A stretch of DNA of 64,000 nucleotides from DAHVFK01 sp963755395 (lineage in GTDB: Bacteria > Pseudomonadota > Gammaproteobacteria > Burkholderiales > SG8-39). Positions 22,115-31,146 of this stretch are shown one piece after another. The notes under the pieces were generated by a model that worked only from the letters and a program-made list of their open reading frames with translations, was not told the DNA's origin and made no database searches. The number at the start of each line of letters is the position of its first letter. Positions within the stretch are counted from its first letter, which is position 1. The position numbers were made by a program, and so were the translations under genes. The stretch lies in assembly GCA_963755395.1 (NCBI GenBank), contig CAVWJJ010000001.1:124001-188000 (forward strand), read 5' to 3'.

Positions 22115-22971
22115 AGCCGACCAAGTCCCAGAAATGCAAAAGGCCTAGGCGTGATAAGTCGCCATGGGTCATTGAGCCCCGTAAGTGGTGGCAAGGCATT
22201 CGCTCCGTCCCGACAGAGGATGGGCAGACGGGCACTGGAACGTTCGTTAGAATCAACGACTGTTTGGAATATCTCGACACGAGACGCTGGGTTTTACGAA
22301 ACGACACTTTCACAGACAATTTGGCGTTGTTTCGCCCCTCAAACGTCGAGTTCAGTTCTGGAATCGGGGCTGCGCTTTCCGTCAGAAGGGAGTCTCTAGG
22401 CGTTCGAGACTATACCGCCGCTTCGTTATGCAGTCGGGACCAATACTTGTTCGGAAAATTCGAAGCGACCATCCAAGCTTCAAATGTGCCCGGCGTGGTC
22501 ACCGGATTCTTTCTCCACCGTAACTCACCACGACAGGAAATAGATATCGAGATCGCGGGGAATCGACCAGACCGCCTCTTGGTAAATGTCTTCTACAACC
22601 CAGGTGGCGAAGGAGCAAACTTTGACTATGGCTATAGAGGTGCTCCAAGCTATATCGAACTCGGGTTTGACGCATCCAAAGCAAGCCACCGCTTCGCAAT
22701 TGAATGGAGTCCGTGCGAGATCCGCTGGTTGGTTGACGATCATCTGGTCCATAGACGCGCGATCTGGGATCCGACGCCAATCCCGCACCTTCCAATGGCG
22801 CTGCATGTCAATATTTGGCCATCTCGTTCTACCCAACTTGCCGGGCGAATCAACAATCGACGGCTCCCAGCAACCACAATAGTAGGATCGATCGCTCTGG
22901 AGGCGAATTCCGTTATTTCCTCGCCCGGACCTGATGAATCTACGCCGATCAAGTTAGGCTGGATAGCTTAA
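22111..22971 (+). CDS. GH16-type glycanase or transglycosylase
   Basis: The central motif RQEIDIEIAG matches the GH16 active site E-x-D-x-E, with nucleophile and acid/base glutamates present. It is preceded by FGKFEATIQASNVPGVVTGFF and followed by HRFAIEWSPCEIRWLVDDHL, the usual beta-jelly-roll neighbours. About 286 residues. I chose a TTG at 22111 overlapping the previous TGA (TTGA); an ATG at 22012 would overlap the previous gene by 100 bases. No signal peptide is visible, unlike most secreted GH16 enzymes, so the start or the site of action is uncertain. Likely trims or remodels the island's polysaccharide. Confidence 0.68.
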   Translation: MKPTKSQKCKRPRRDKSPWVIEPRKWWQGIRSVPTEDGQTGTGTFVRINDCLEYLDTRRWVLRNDTFTDNLALFRPSNVEFSSGIGAALSVRRESLGVRDYTAASLCSRDQYLFGKFEATIQASNVPGVVTGFFLHRNSPRQEIDIEIAGNRPDRLLVNVFYNPGGEGANFDYGYRGAPSYIELGFDASKASHRFAIEWSPCEIRWLVDDHLVHRRAIWDPTPIPHLPMALHVNIWPSRSTQLAGRINNRRLPATTIVGSIALEANSVISSPGPDESTPIKLGWIA

Positions 22972-22989
22972 TTCGAGTCAGCTAGCACA

Positions 22990-24628
22990 ATGAAAATTCT
23001 ATCATTCAATCCGGGCCACGATGGCGCATTCGCTTATCTTGAGGACGGACATTTAGTGGCCTCGATTGAGGCTGAGAAAAACTCCCGTTATCGACACTCA
23101 CCACTGTCCGTTCCGGATGTGTTCAGCGTTCTCGGTGAACTCAATGAAGTTCCCGACGTTCTTTGTAGAGGTGGCTGGTGGCCTAGCGACGCGCATCTGT
23201 CTGAGCAGCGCGTTCTTGCTGGATACCATGGCGTCAGTAACAGCGACATCATAGTTGGTCAAAAACGCCTATTGGGGAAGACGGTTGAATACTTCTCATC
23301 TTCCCACGAACGTTCCCATCTTCTCTGTGCCTTTGGTATGTCGAATCTGCCCAAGGGCACTCCGTGCTATGCGTTACTTTGGGAAGGAGTGATCGGCTCA
23401 TTCTACAAAATCGATTCCGAGTTGAACTTGACAAAGCTCGCCGATGTCATGCCTGAACCTGGACATCGTTATGCCCTGCTCTACGGTTTGGCGGATCCGA
23501 CCTTTGATAAGAGTGTTGCAGAATTCTCCCGATTTTCTGACGCGGGAAAGCTCATGGCTTTGGCTTCATTTTCGAAGCGAAGCAAGCCTTTGGATGAAGA
23601 GGAGAAAATAATCGCGTTTCTAATGCAGGATTGCCTGCACCTCAAGCCGAAGGAGTGTGAGGTTTTAAGGCATTGCCGACACTACAACGTAGGGCTGGAT
23701 GATCCGGAGTTTCGTAACTTCGCAGGTATTTTCAGCGACAGAATATTCGATCGTTTTTATCAATTTGCCAAGTCGAATATGAAGAGAGGCATGCCGTTGC
23801 TGATCACTGGGGGGTGCGGACTAAATTGTGACTGGAACACGAAGTGGAGGGAGACCAATCTCTTTTCCGAGGTATTCGTGCCGCCTGTTGCCAACGATTC
23901 AGGCTCGGCGATCGGCACGGCGATTGACGCGCAGTTCTATTTTACAGGGAACCCAAAGATAGATTGGAATGTCTACTCGGGTCTTGAGTTTATAGCCAAT
24001 GACGCATTCGATGCATCTTTATTTGATGAGTACAAGACGAACTACGCAATGGTTGCCGACATGCTGGCTAGCAACCTGATCATCGGATGGGTAAATGGAA
24101 AATGCGAAATCGGACCACGCGCGCTTGGGAAACCGTTCTATTCTTGCTTCGCCGTTCCAGGATAGCACAAGGGTTCGGCTGAATGAGATTAAGCAGCGCG
24201 AACAGTTTCGTCCGATTGCGCCCGTTTGCCTCGAAGAAGATGCTGCAAGATGGTTTGGCTGCGATCACCCGAGCCCATTCATGCTTTACACGCAACTTGT
24301 TTCTACGGATGCGCTAGCTGCGGTGACCCATGTCAATGGGACGGCACGCATTCAAACGGTGTCCTCTGTGACTAACAGCCATTTGCATGAGCTGCTTATG
24401 GCATTCAAGGCGCGTACCGGTTACGGTGTCTTATGCAATACTTCCCTGAATTTCAAAGGAAGAGGATTCATAAACAACATAGCCGATCTCTCAGCCTATA
24501 CGATAGAGCACAATTTGGATGGCTTTGTGATTGAAGGGAGAAGCTACATGTTGAAGTCGTCGAAGAACTATCAAGCGTATTTGAGAGCGTCAAACTCTGG
24601 CGCTGGTCGGTCGAGGGGTAACCGGTAG
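22990..24628 (+). CDS. NodU/CmcH/TobZ-family O-carbamoyltransferase (one insertion)
   Basis: Transfers a carbamoyl group from carbamoyl phosphate, via carbamoyl-AMP, to a hydroxyl of a sugar or antibiotic. N-terminal Kae1-like domain: ILSFNPGHDGAFAYLEDG, the metal-binding SSHERSHLLCAF and LLITGGCGLNC. C-terminal YrdC-like domain: CEIGPRALGNRSILASP and IKQREQFRPIAPVCLEEDAA, then NTSLNFKGRGFI. One extra A in GGGAAACC (near 24130) breaks the frame; corrected length is 545 residues, normal for the family. Last gene of the glycan island. The acceptor is presumably the glycan made by the two transferases upstream. Confidence 0.85.
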
Positions 24629-24803
24629 GTGCGTCATATAATGGTAGCTGTCCGGCAATAGTTGTATGACCGAAAGGGACCGTTGATAAAGGCAAGTCCC
24701 TTGTTTAATCCACGAAACTACGGATTTAAGAAACTCGGTGAGCTCGTAGGAAAGTAACCGTTTCTTGAAATGAAGTCGGTACTTGCGGGAGATGCCTCGC
24801 CCA

Positions 24804-24823
24804 ACGTACATCTCTATGTACGT
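24804..24823. repeat. Perfect 20-base inverted repeat upstream of a cupin gene
   Basis: ACGTACAT-CTCT-ATGTACGT, eight-base arms, centred about 58 bases before the ATG at 24872. It could be an operator or a hairpin. The rest of 24629-24871 shows no coding potential that I can support. Confidence 0.55.
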
Positions 24824-24871
24824 CTCAAAGACACGTAGCCACGCGGCCTACCGCTGTACATCGAGAGCCAA

Positions 24872-25249
24872 ATGCGCGAACAAGTGAGGGTGATGGACCT
24901 CGGGGCGGAATTCCACACCGACGAAGGCTGTTTCATCACTGAGCTCGCCAATATTCCAGAAGACGCCGACGCCTCAATTGCGCGGGTGCGGGTACTGCCG
25001 GGCGTCACGACCCGTTGGCATCGTCTCAATAGAACGATCGAGCGGTACGTGATCCTTTCGGGCAGCGGACGGGTCGAGGTCGGGGAGCTGCCGGCGCAGA
25101 TGGTGTCGCCGAATGACGTGGTGCTTATTCCTCCGGGGTGCCCGCAGCGGATTACTTGCACGAGCAGCGAGGATCTGGTGTTTCTCGCGATCTGCACGCC
25201 GCGCTTCCGGCCGGAGGCGTACGAGGACATCGATCCGGCGCCGCGTTGA
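24872..25249 (+). CDS. Small cupin-domain protein
   Basis: 125-residue single-domain cupin. First motif GVTTRWHRLNRTIERYVILSG keeps one His and the Glu, but the second His of the usual HxH is Leu. Second motif NDVVLIPPGCPQRIT lacks the usual His. Metal binding may therefore be weak or absent, and a sugar- or ligand-binding role is possible. Its GC content is already closer to that of the host than the genes before it. No clear operon partner. Confidence 0.72.
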   Translation: MREQVRVMDLGAEFHTDEGCFITELANIPEDADASIARVRVLPGVTTRWHRLNRTIERYVILSGSGRVEVGELPAQMVSPNDVVLIPPGCPQRITCTSSEDLVFLAICTPRFRPEAYEDIDPAPR

Positions 25250-25485
25250 GGGCGCTGTCGTACGGTTTATGAGCGACGAATCGGCGTCTGATCGAGGCCA
25301 AAACGTTGGTTTGCGGCTAAGGATGCACAGACTCTCTCCGATAGCCTGCAGAAGCTGTGGGCCAGAACCGAGCCTTCCGACCGTTAACTAATTGCTTTCG
25401 TCTGCCTGTCATATGGGCTAAGTTCATCGCTGCGCCGACGGTTGGCGGGCAGCAACTTCCCGACCATGCAGGTAAGGAGCCACCG

Positions 25486-25689
25486 ATGGGAGACTGGTCA
25501 GACTATTTCGAGGACTTCCCGGAAGAAAATCCGGCCAACTGGATCAATGGTCGTTTCGACCCACAGGCGGCGCAAGCAGCGAGGGAGCGCGAGGAAAAGG
25601 CAGCAGCAAAGCTCGCCCGCGAACAGGCGCAGCTTGACGCCGAAATGAAGCGAATCATTAGGAAGCACGCCAAGAAGGCGGACCGCTAA
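25486..25689 (+). CDS. Small charged hypothetical protein
   Basis: 67 residues beginning MGDWSDYFEDFPEENPANW after a GGAG ribosome-binding site. The second half is a Lys/Glu/Ala-rich predicted helix (AAQAAREREEKAAAKLARE) ending IRKHAKKADR. I do not recognise a family. The acidic aromatic N-terminus and basic tail suggest a small nucleic-acid- or protein-binding factor, but this is a guess. The upstream gap 25250-25485 shows nothing I can support. Confidence 0.5.
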   Translation: MGDWSDYFEDFPEENPANWINGRFDPQAAQAAREREEKAAAKLAREQAQLDAEMKRIIRKHAKKADR

Positions 25690-25986
25690 TTCCTTCGTCG
25701 AGCACGTGACGAAGACGTGACCGCTTTGGCGATGGCTGGCACGTTTTTGCGAGCGCGGTCGGGCCAAAGAAGTTACGAAATCTTCTCCCGCTTTTCTGGA
25801 TCCAACGGCTGGCGAGCAGGGTCGGCGCACGCTCGGCCCGCTTTCCGGCGTCAGGCCACCCCTCCGGGCCGGATTGCGTTGGGTCTGGTTGTGTTGCGCG
25901 AGGTCATGCACCACGGCGGCTTCCGCTCGGTTTCGTTGTTGGGCGATACTGCCTGATTGCAGCATGCTTTTAAGGGAGGAAGCGCG
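25690..25986. other. Non-coding stretch without a recognised feature
   Basis: About 297 bases between two small genes. Short open frames exist on both strands, but none has an RBS or a recognisable domain. GC content is host-like. Confidence 0.4.
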
Positions 25987-26334
25987 ATGCCAGAGCCATT
26001 CTTCGTCACCACTACTTTCAATTTCGACGGCTACGCGATCAAGGCGTACAAGGGCGTCGTGCGCGGGATCGTGGTGCGCTCGCCGACGATCACGCAGGGG
26101 ATTCTCGGCGGGCTGAAAAGTTTCGTCGGCGGCCGGATCGGCGCGTACACGGAGATGTGCGAGCAGGCGCGGCAGCAGGCCTACGATCAGATGATCGCGC
26201 ACGCGCGCGAGCTCGGGGCGAACGCGATCGTAGGTTGCAATTACGACGCGTCCGAGGTCGGGGGCGGGGGCCGGTCGTCGTCGGCGACGGAGGTTCTGTG
26301 TTACGGCACCGCGGTCGTGGTGGGCAAGGCGTAG
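25987..26334 (+). CDS. YbjQ-family (UPF0145) protein
   Basis: 115 residues with the YbjQ pattern: GVVRGIVVRSPTITQGILGG, then ARQQAYDQMIAHARELGANA and a C-terminal VLCYGTAVVV strand. Family members form pentameric rings and were once annotated as heavy-metal-binding; their role is unclear. RBS GGGAGGA precedes the ATG. Followed 18 bases later by a cupin gene, possibly in one operon. Confidence 0.85.
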   Translation: MPEPFFVTTTFNFDGYAIKAYKGVVRGIVVRSPTITQGILGGLKSFVGGRIGAYTEMCEQARQQAYDQMIAHARELGANAIVGCNYDASEVGGGGRSSSATEVLCYGTAVVVGKA

Positions 26335-26352
26335 TGATGAAGGAGAAGGCAC

Positions 26353-26826
26353 ATGCCTAAGCGAGGTCCGGTGGTCGCTTCGGAAGTCCCTCCCCGCGCC
26401 AAGGCGTCCAACTACCCGGAGCCGTTCGCCGCGCGCGTCGCGGGGCGGCAGAAGCAGGTGCTGGGGGACGTGTTCGGGCTGAAGAGCTTCGGGGTGAATC
26501 GCACCACGTTGAAGCCCGGCTCGATGTCGGCGCTGCGGCATTGGCACGGGGTGCAGGACGAGTTCGTTTACGTTCTGTCGGGTCATCCCACGCTCGTGAC
26601 CGATGGCGGCGAAACGCTGCTCCATCCCGGCATGTGCATGGGGTTCAAGGGCGGAGATCCGGACGGGCATCATCTGGTGAACCGGTCGGCGGAGGATGTG
26701 GTGTATCTGGAGATCGGCGATCGCCTGCCGGGCGATTCGGCAGAGTACCCGGACGAAGATCTCAGGGTGGTGATGGGGGCCGACGGCAAGTGGCAGTACC
26801 AGCACAAGGATGGATCGCCATATTAG
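26353..26826 (+). CDS. Cupin-domain protein
   Basis: 157-residue cupin with an intact metal motif: LRHWHGVQDEFVYVLSG supplies HxH and Glu, and HHLVNRSAEDVVYLEIGDR follows in the second motif. Similar proteins are annotated as cupins acting on small sugars or unknown ligands. Downstream of ybjQ with an AGGAG-like RBS. Specific activity is not readable. Confidence 0.8.
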   Translation: MPKRGPVVASEVPPRAKASNYPEPFAARVAGRQKQVLGDVFGLKSFGVNRTTLKPGSMSALRHWHGVQDEFVYVLSGHPTLVTDGGETLLHPGMCMGFKGGDPDGHHLVNRSAEDVVYLEIGDRLPGDSAEYPDEDLRVVMGADGKWQYQHKDGSPY

Positions 26827-26888
26827 CGAAGAGTCGATGCCCGGCGCCGGGTGGGCGGGGATGAACGTCGGATGCCAGGGAGATAGCG

Positions 26889-27289
26889 ATGCCGGCCGCC
26901 GTATTGCTGAAGGCACTCGCGCTGTGGCTGGGCATTCTGGTGCTTGCGATTAACGGCGCGCTGCGGGAGAAGGTGCTCATCCCGGCGCTGGGGACGTTCG
27001 GTGGTCTGATCGCAAGCGGGAACGTTCTGTCCGCCTGCATCGTGCTGGTCGCTTTACTCGCCGCGCCCTGGTATGGGCCGCTCGGCTCGGCGCAGGTGTG
27101 GCTCATCGGTCTGTTCTGGCTTGTGCTCACGCTGCTGTTCGAGTTCGGCTTCGGTCGCCTGGTGCAGCACAAGGATTGGGCGCAATTGCTGCACGCGATA
27201 CGTTCGAGGGGGGCAACCTGTGGTCGGTCGTGCTGGCGGTGACTTTGATCGCGCCCTGGCTCGGCGCGCGGCTGAGGGGGCTGCGGTAG
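26889..27289 (+). CDS. Small integral membrane protein (frame break near 27200)
   Basis: About 133 residues with four hydrophobic segments (residues about 5-22, 35-58, 65-88 and the last 20). The first 105 residues run from 26889; the ending TFEGGNLWSVVLAVTLIAPW lies in another frame from about 27205, so one base appears to be missing. The composition and FEGGNLW-type ending recall small uncharacterised membrane proteins. No function proposed. Confidence 0.6.
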
Positions 27290-27346
27290 CAATGTCGGCG
27301 CCGCAGCGCTCCGGGCGGGCGAGCGGGCTGGCGCGATGGCGCCGGC

Positions 27347-28568
27347 ATGACCAAGACGACTCACCTTCACCCCTCCGACCTGCGCGGCTTCGCGCGGCTG
27401 GCGACGCAGGCGACTGCGGGGCTGGCGGATCTGGTGGAGGCGATGCACGGCACGATCACGCGCCGCGGCGGCGCGGGCGGGGCGCAGGCGCCGGAGCGCA
27501 TGCGCGGCATCGCGGGGCTGGTGTACCGGAGCGTGCGCGGGGTGACGCGCCTGGTCGGCGGCGGGCTGGATGCCCTGCTTGGCCGGCTCGGGCCGGAGCT
27601 TCAGGGACGCACGTCGTCGCCCGAACGCGAAGCGGTGCTGGCCGCGTTGAACGGCGTGCTGGGCGACTACCTGGCCGCGAGCGGCAATCCGCTCGCGATA
27701 CCGATGAGCCTGCGGCGCGACGGCCGCGCGCTCGTGCTCGAGCGGCAGGCGCTGGCGGCGGCGTTCCCGCAGGCGGGCGGCAAGCTGGCGCTGCTGGCGC
27801 ACGGGCTGTGCATGAACGATCTGCAATGGAACCGCGCAGGGCACGACCACGGCGCGGTGCTCGCCCGGGAGCTGGGCTACGACTGCCTCTACCTGCACTA
27901 CAACAGCGGCCTTCACACCTCCATCAACGGGCGCGCGCTGGCCGGCCTGCTCGAGGTTCTGCTCGAGCAATGGCCGCATCCGGTCGAGGAGCTGGCGATC
28001 GTCGCCCACAGCATGGGCGGGCTGGTGGCGCGCAGCGCCTGCCATTACGGCCTCGCAAGCGGGGCAGGCCTGGCCGCGCCGGCTGCGCCGGCTCGCTTTC
28101 CTCGGCACGCCTCACCTGGGCGCGCCCATGGAACGCGCCGGCAACTGGGTCGACCTGACGCTGGGCGCGACGCGCTACACCGCGCCGTTCGCGCGGCTGG
28201 GAAAGATCCGCAGCGCCGGCATCACCGACCTGCGCCATGGCAACGTGCTGGACGAGCACTGGCAGGGCCGCGACCGGTTCGCGCGCGCGCACGACATCCC
28301 GCGCTTCGTGCCGCTGCCGCGCGGCGTGGACAGCTACGCGATGGCGGCGAGCAGCGGCAAGAAGCGCGGCGACCTGCGCGATCGCCTGCTGGGCGACGGC
28401 ATCGTGCCGGTGCGCAGCGCCCTGGGCCTGCGGCAGGGTTCGCCCCGCTCGCTGTGGTTTCCGAAGTCGCGCCAGTGGATCGGTTACGGCATGAGCCACC
28501 TGGACCTGCTCGGCCGGAGCGAAGTGTCCGATCGGCTGCTGCGCTGGTTTGCGTCCGGGCGGGAATAA
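27347..28568 (+). CDS. Alpha/beta hydrolase, PGAP1/lipase-like (one insertion)
   Basis: About 406 residues. The nucleophile elbow VAHSMGGLVARS is followed by RRLAFLGTPHLGAP, then a Gly-rich region near LLGDGIVPVRSALG that probably holds the acid residue, and a C-terminal GMSHLDLL containing the likely catalytic His. One extra base near 28080 splits it. No signal peptide, so probably a cytoplasmic esterase or lipase. A second lipase-like gene is at 33125. Confidence 0.75.
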
Positions 28569-28622
28569 ACGCGCTACGCCGGGCGGTCTTGCATGCGTGT
28601 CCTATCGAAAGGAGCGCGTGTC

Positions 28623-29505
28623 ATGGCCGTGGATCGCAGGCAGTTCCTGAAGCTGGCGGGGCTGGGGGGCGCGGTGTTCGCCTCGGGGCTGGCGCGGGGG
28701 GCGGATTCGTACGCCGCCGGCGCGGACGAGTTCTTCTTCGTGCAGCTGTCGGACGCGCACATCGGGTTCGAGGGGCCGCCCAATCCGGACGCGGCGGGGA
28801 CGCTGCCGAAGGCGATCGCGGCGGTGAACGCGCTCGAGACGCAGCCGGATTTCATCGTCTTCACCGGCGACCTGACGCACACCACCGACGACCCGAAGGA
28901 GCGCCGGCGGCGCCTCGGGGTGTTCCGCGACATGATCGGCGCGCTCAAGACGCGCGAGATCCATTTCCTGCCCGGCGAGCACGACGGCTCGCTCGACCGC
29001 AGCGCGGCGTTCATGGAGTTCTTCGGCCCGACGCACTACACCTTCGATCACAAGGGGGTGCATTTCATCGCGCTCGACAACGTCTCGGACCCGCGCGCGA
29101 TGATCGGCGACGAGCAGCTCGCCTGGCTGGCCGCGGACCTCGAGCGCCAGGGCCCCGACGCGCGCATCGTGGTGCTGACGCACCGGCCGCTGTTTCCGCT
29201 CTACCCGCAGTGGGACTGGGCCACGCGCGACGGCGACAAGGCGCTCGCGCTGCTGCATGCCGCACCGCAACGTGACGGTGTTCTACGGCCACATCCACCA
29301 GGAGAACCACTACAAGACCGCGCACATCGAGCACCACTCGGCCAAGTCGCTCATCTTCCCGCTGCCCGCGCCCGGCTCGCAGCCCAAGCGCCTGCCGCTC
29401 AAGTGGGACCCGGCGCATCCCTACCGGGGGCTGGGCTTTCGCGAGATCGAGGCCGAGGCGCCGGCGGCGTACAAGCTGGCCGAGTTCCCGGTGGTGAAGG
29501 CGTGA
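28623..29505 (+). CDS. Tat-exported metallophosphoesterase (one insertion)
   Basis: Calcineurin-like phosphoesterase with a twin-arginine leader (DRRQFLKLAGLGG) and metal-ligand motifs in order: LSDAHIGF, FTGDLTHTTDDP, LPGEHDGS (GEHD in place of GNHD), LTHRPLF and FYGHIHQENH. About 293 residues after removing one base near 29265. The ATG at 28623 follows GAAAGGAG. The last codons overlap the GTG of the next gene (GTGA), so it is translated with the cupredoxin. The substrate is not known. Periplasmic location follows from the leader. Confidence 0.83.
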
Positions 29506-29864
29506 GGCGCCGCGCGCTGCTCGCGGCGGCCGCCGGCGCCGCGCTCGGGGGGCTGGCCGCCTTTGCGCTCGCCGCGCCCGAGCCGCAGCTGCGCAGGATC
29601 GTGGCGCGCAAGTTCACCTACCTGCCGAACGAGGTCACGCTCACCAAAGGCGTGCCGGCGCTGCTCGAATTCACCGCGGTCGAGGTGGTGATGGGCTTCG
29701 CCTGCCCGGACTTCGGCATCCGCGCCGACATCGTGCCCGGCCAGGTGGCGCAGGTGCGCTTCACCCCCGACCGGGCCGGCGTCTTTCCCTACCACTGCGA
29801 CATCTTCTGCGGCGACGGACACGAGACCATGACCGGCAGCATCCGCGTGGTCGCGCCGGCCTAG
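29502..29864 (+). CDS. CuA-like cupredoxin
   Basis: 120-residue exported protein (N-terminal hydrophobic segment after RRR) with a cupredoxin fold. The motif HCDIFCGDGHETM has the Cys-x3-Cys-x3-His-x2-Met spacing of the CuA site of cytochrome oxidase subunit II and N2O reductase. The upstream ligand position usually occupied by His falls in VVMGFACPDFG, where no His is present, so the site may bind one copper differently. Coupled by GTGA to the phosphoesterase and followed 12 bases later by the sigma factor. Possible electron carrier or copper-stress protein. Confidence 0.75.
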   Translation: MRRRALLAAAAGAALGGLAAFALAAPEPQLRRIVARKFTYLPNEVTLTKGVPALLEFTAVEVVMGFACPDFGIRADIVPGQVAQVRFTPDRAGVFPYHCDIFCGDGHETMTGSIRVVAPA

Positions 29865-29876
29865 AATGCAGCCACC

Positions 29877-30398
29877 TTGACCGACCGCCGGCTCCGCTTC
29901 GAGCAGCAGGTGCTGCCGCATCTCGACGCCGCCTACAACCTGGCGCGCTGGCTCACGCGCAACGACCACGACGCCGAGGACGTGGTGCAGGAAGCGGTGC
30001 TGCGCGCCTACCGCTTCTACGACGGCCTGCGCGGCGAGCCCCGCCCCTGGCTGCTCGCGATCGTGCGCAACGCCTCGTTCAGCTGGCTCGAGCGCAACCG
30101 CCCGGGCGAGCTGGCGCTGCCGGACGAGGCGGCCGACGAAAGCTCGCCCGGCCCGGAGGCGCTCGCCCTGCAAGGCGTCGAGCGGCGCATGCTGAACGAG
30201 GCGATCGGCGCGCTGCCGGCGCAGTTCCGCGAGGTGCTGGTGCTGCGCGAGCTCGAGGACCTGTCCTACAAGGACATCGCGCGCATCGCCGAGATCCCGC
30301 TCGGCACCGTCATGTCGCGCCTGGCCCGCGCGCGGCGGCTGCTCGGCGATTCGATGCGCCTCATCACCGCCGCTTCCAGGATGCAGCCCCACAAATGA
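29877..30398 (+). CDS. ECF-type RNA polymerase sigma factor
   Basis: 173 residues. Region 2 (DAAYNLARWLTRNDHDAEDVVQEAVLRAY split across helices) and region 4 (LPAQFREVLVLRELEDLSYK, then IAEIPLGTVMSRLARARRLL) are standard. The start is a TTG at 29877, given the frame and overlap pattern. Translation is coupled to the following anti-sigma gene by ATGA. Sits at the end of the phosphoesterase-cupredoxin operon, so it probably autoregulates that set in response to an envelope or redox signal. Confidence 0.88.
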   Translation: MTDRRLRFEQQVLPHLDAAYNLARWLTRNDHDAEDVVQEAVLRAYRFYDGLRGEPRPWLLAIVRNASFSWLERNRPGELALPDEAADESSPGPEALALQGVERRMLNEAIGALPAQFREVLVLRELEDLSYKDIARIAEIPLGTVMSRLARARRLLGDSMRLITAASRMQPHK

Positions 30399-31146
30399 AC
30401 CCGGACGACAGCAGACTGCTGCAGGCCTACGCCGACGGCGAGCTCGACCCCGCGCGCGCGCTCGAGCTCGAGGCGCGCCTGGCGAAGGAGCCGGCGCTGC
30501 GCGCGGCCTGCGAGGGGCTGCGCGCGCTGTCCGCCGCGATTCGCGACCAGGCCGACTACCATCCGGCGCCGGCGGCGCTCGCCGCGCGCCTGCGCGCCGC
30601 GCTGCCCGACGCCGCGCGCGAGGCCGCGCCGCCGGCCGCGCGCGCGCCGCGGCGGCAGGCGCTCGGCTGGCGGCGGCGCTCGGCGCCGCGCTCGCGCTCG
30701 GGATCGGCATCGGCGCGGCGCTGCTGCGCCCCGGCGCGGGCGAGCTGACCGCGCGCGAGATCGTCGCCGGCCACGTGCGCGCGACGCTCGCCGACCGGCT
30801 GATCGACGTCGCCTCGTCCGACCAGCACACGGTCAAGCCCTGGCTCAGCGCGCGCCTGCCGTTCTCGCCCCGCGTGGCCGATTTCTCCGGCGAAGGTTTC
30901 CCGCTCGCCGGCGCGCGGCTGGACTACGTCGACGGCAGCCCGGCCGCGGTGCTGGTCTACAAGCGCCGCCGCCACACCATCGACCTCTACGTCTGGCCCG
31001 GCGCGCCGCCGGCCGGCGCCGCCGCGCAAAGGAACGGCTTCAACCTCGAGCGCTTCGGCGCCGGCGGGCTGCAGTACTGGGCGGTGTCGGACCTCGACCG
31101 CAAGGAGCTGGAGGACTTCGTGCGCCTCGCCGCGGGCCGCCCCTAG
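30395..31146 (+). CDS. Membrane anti-sigma factor (frame break near 30670)
   Basis: About 250 residues. The N-terminal cytoplasmic part (LLQAYADGELDPARALELEA) is of anti-sigma zinc-finger type but lacks the usual Cys pair. One hydrophobic segment (GAALALGIGIGAALL) lies in the shifted frame, followed by a periplasmic domain (VKPWLSARLPFSP, GARLDYVDGSPAAVLVYKRR) as in anti-sigma factors paired with this ECF type. The gene overlaps the sigma gene by ATGA and its stop overlaps that of the convergent EAL gene. Confidence 0.8.
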
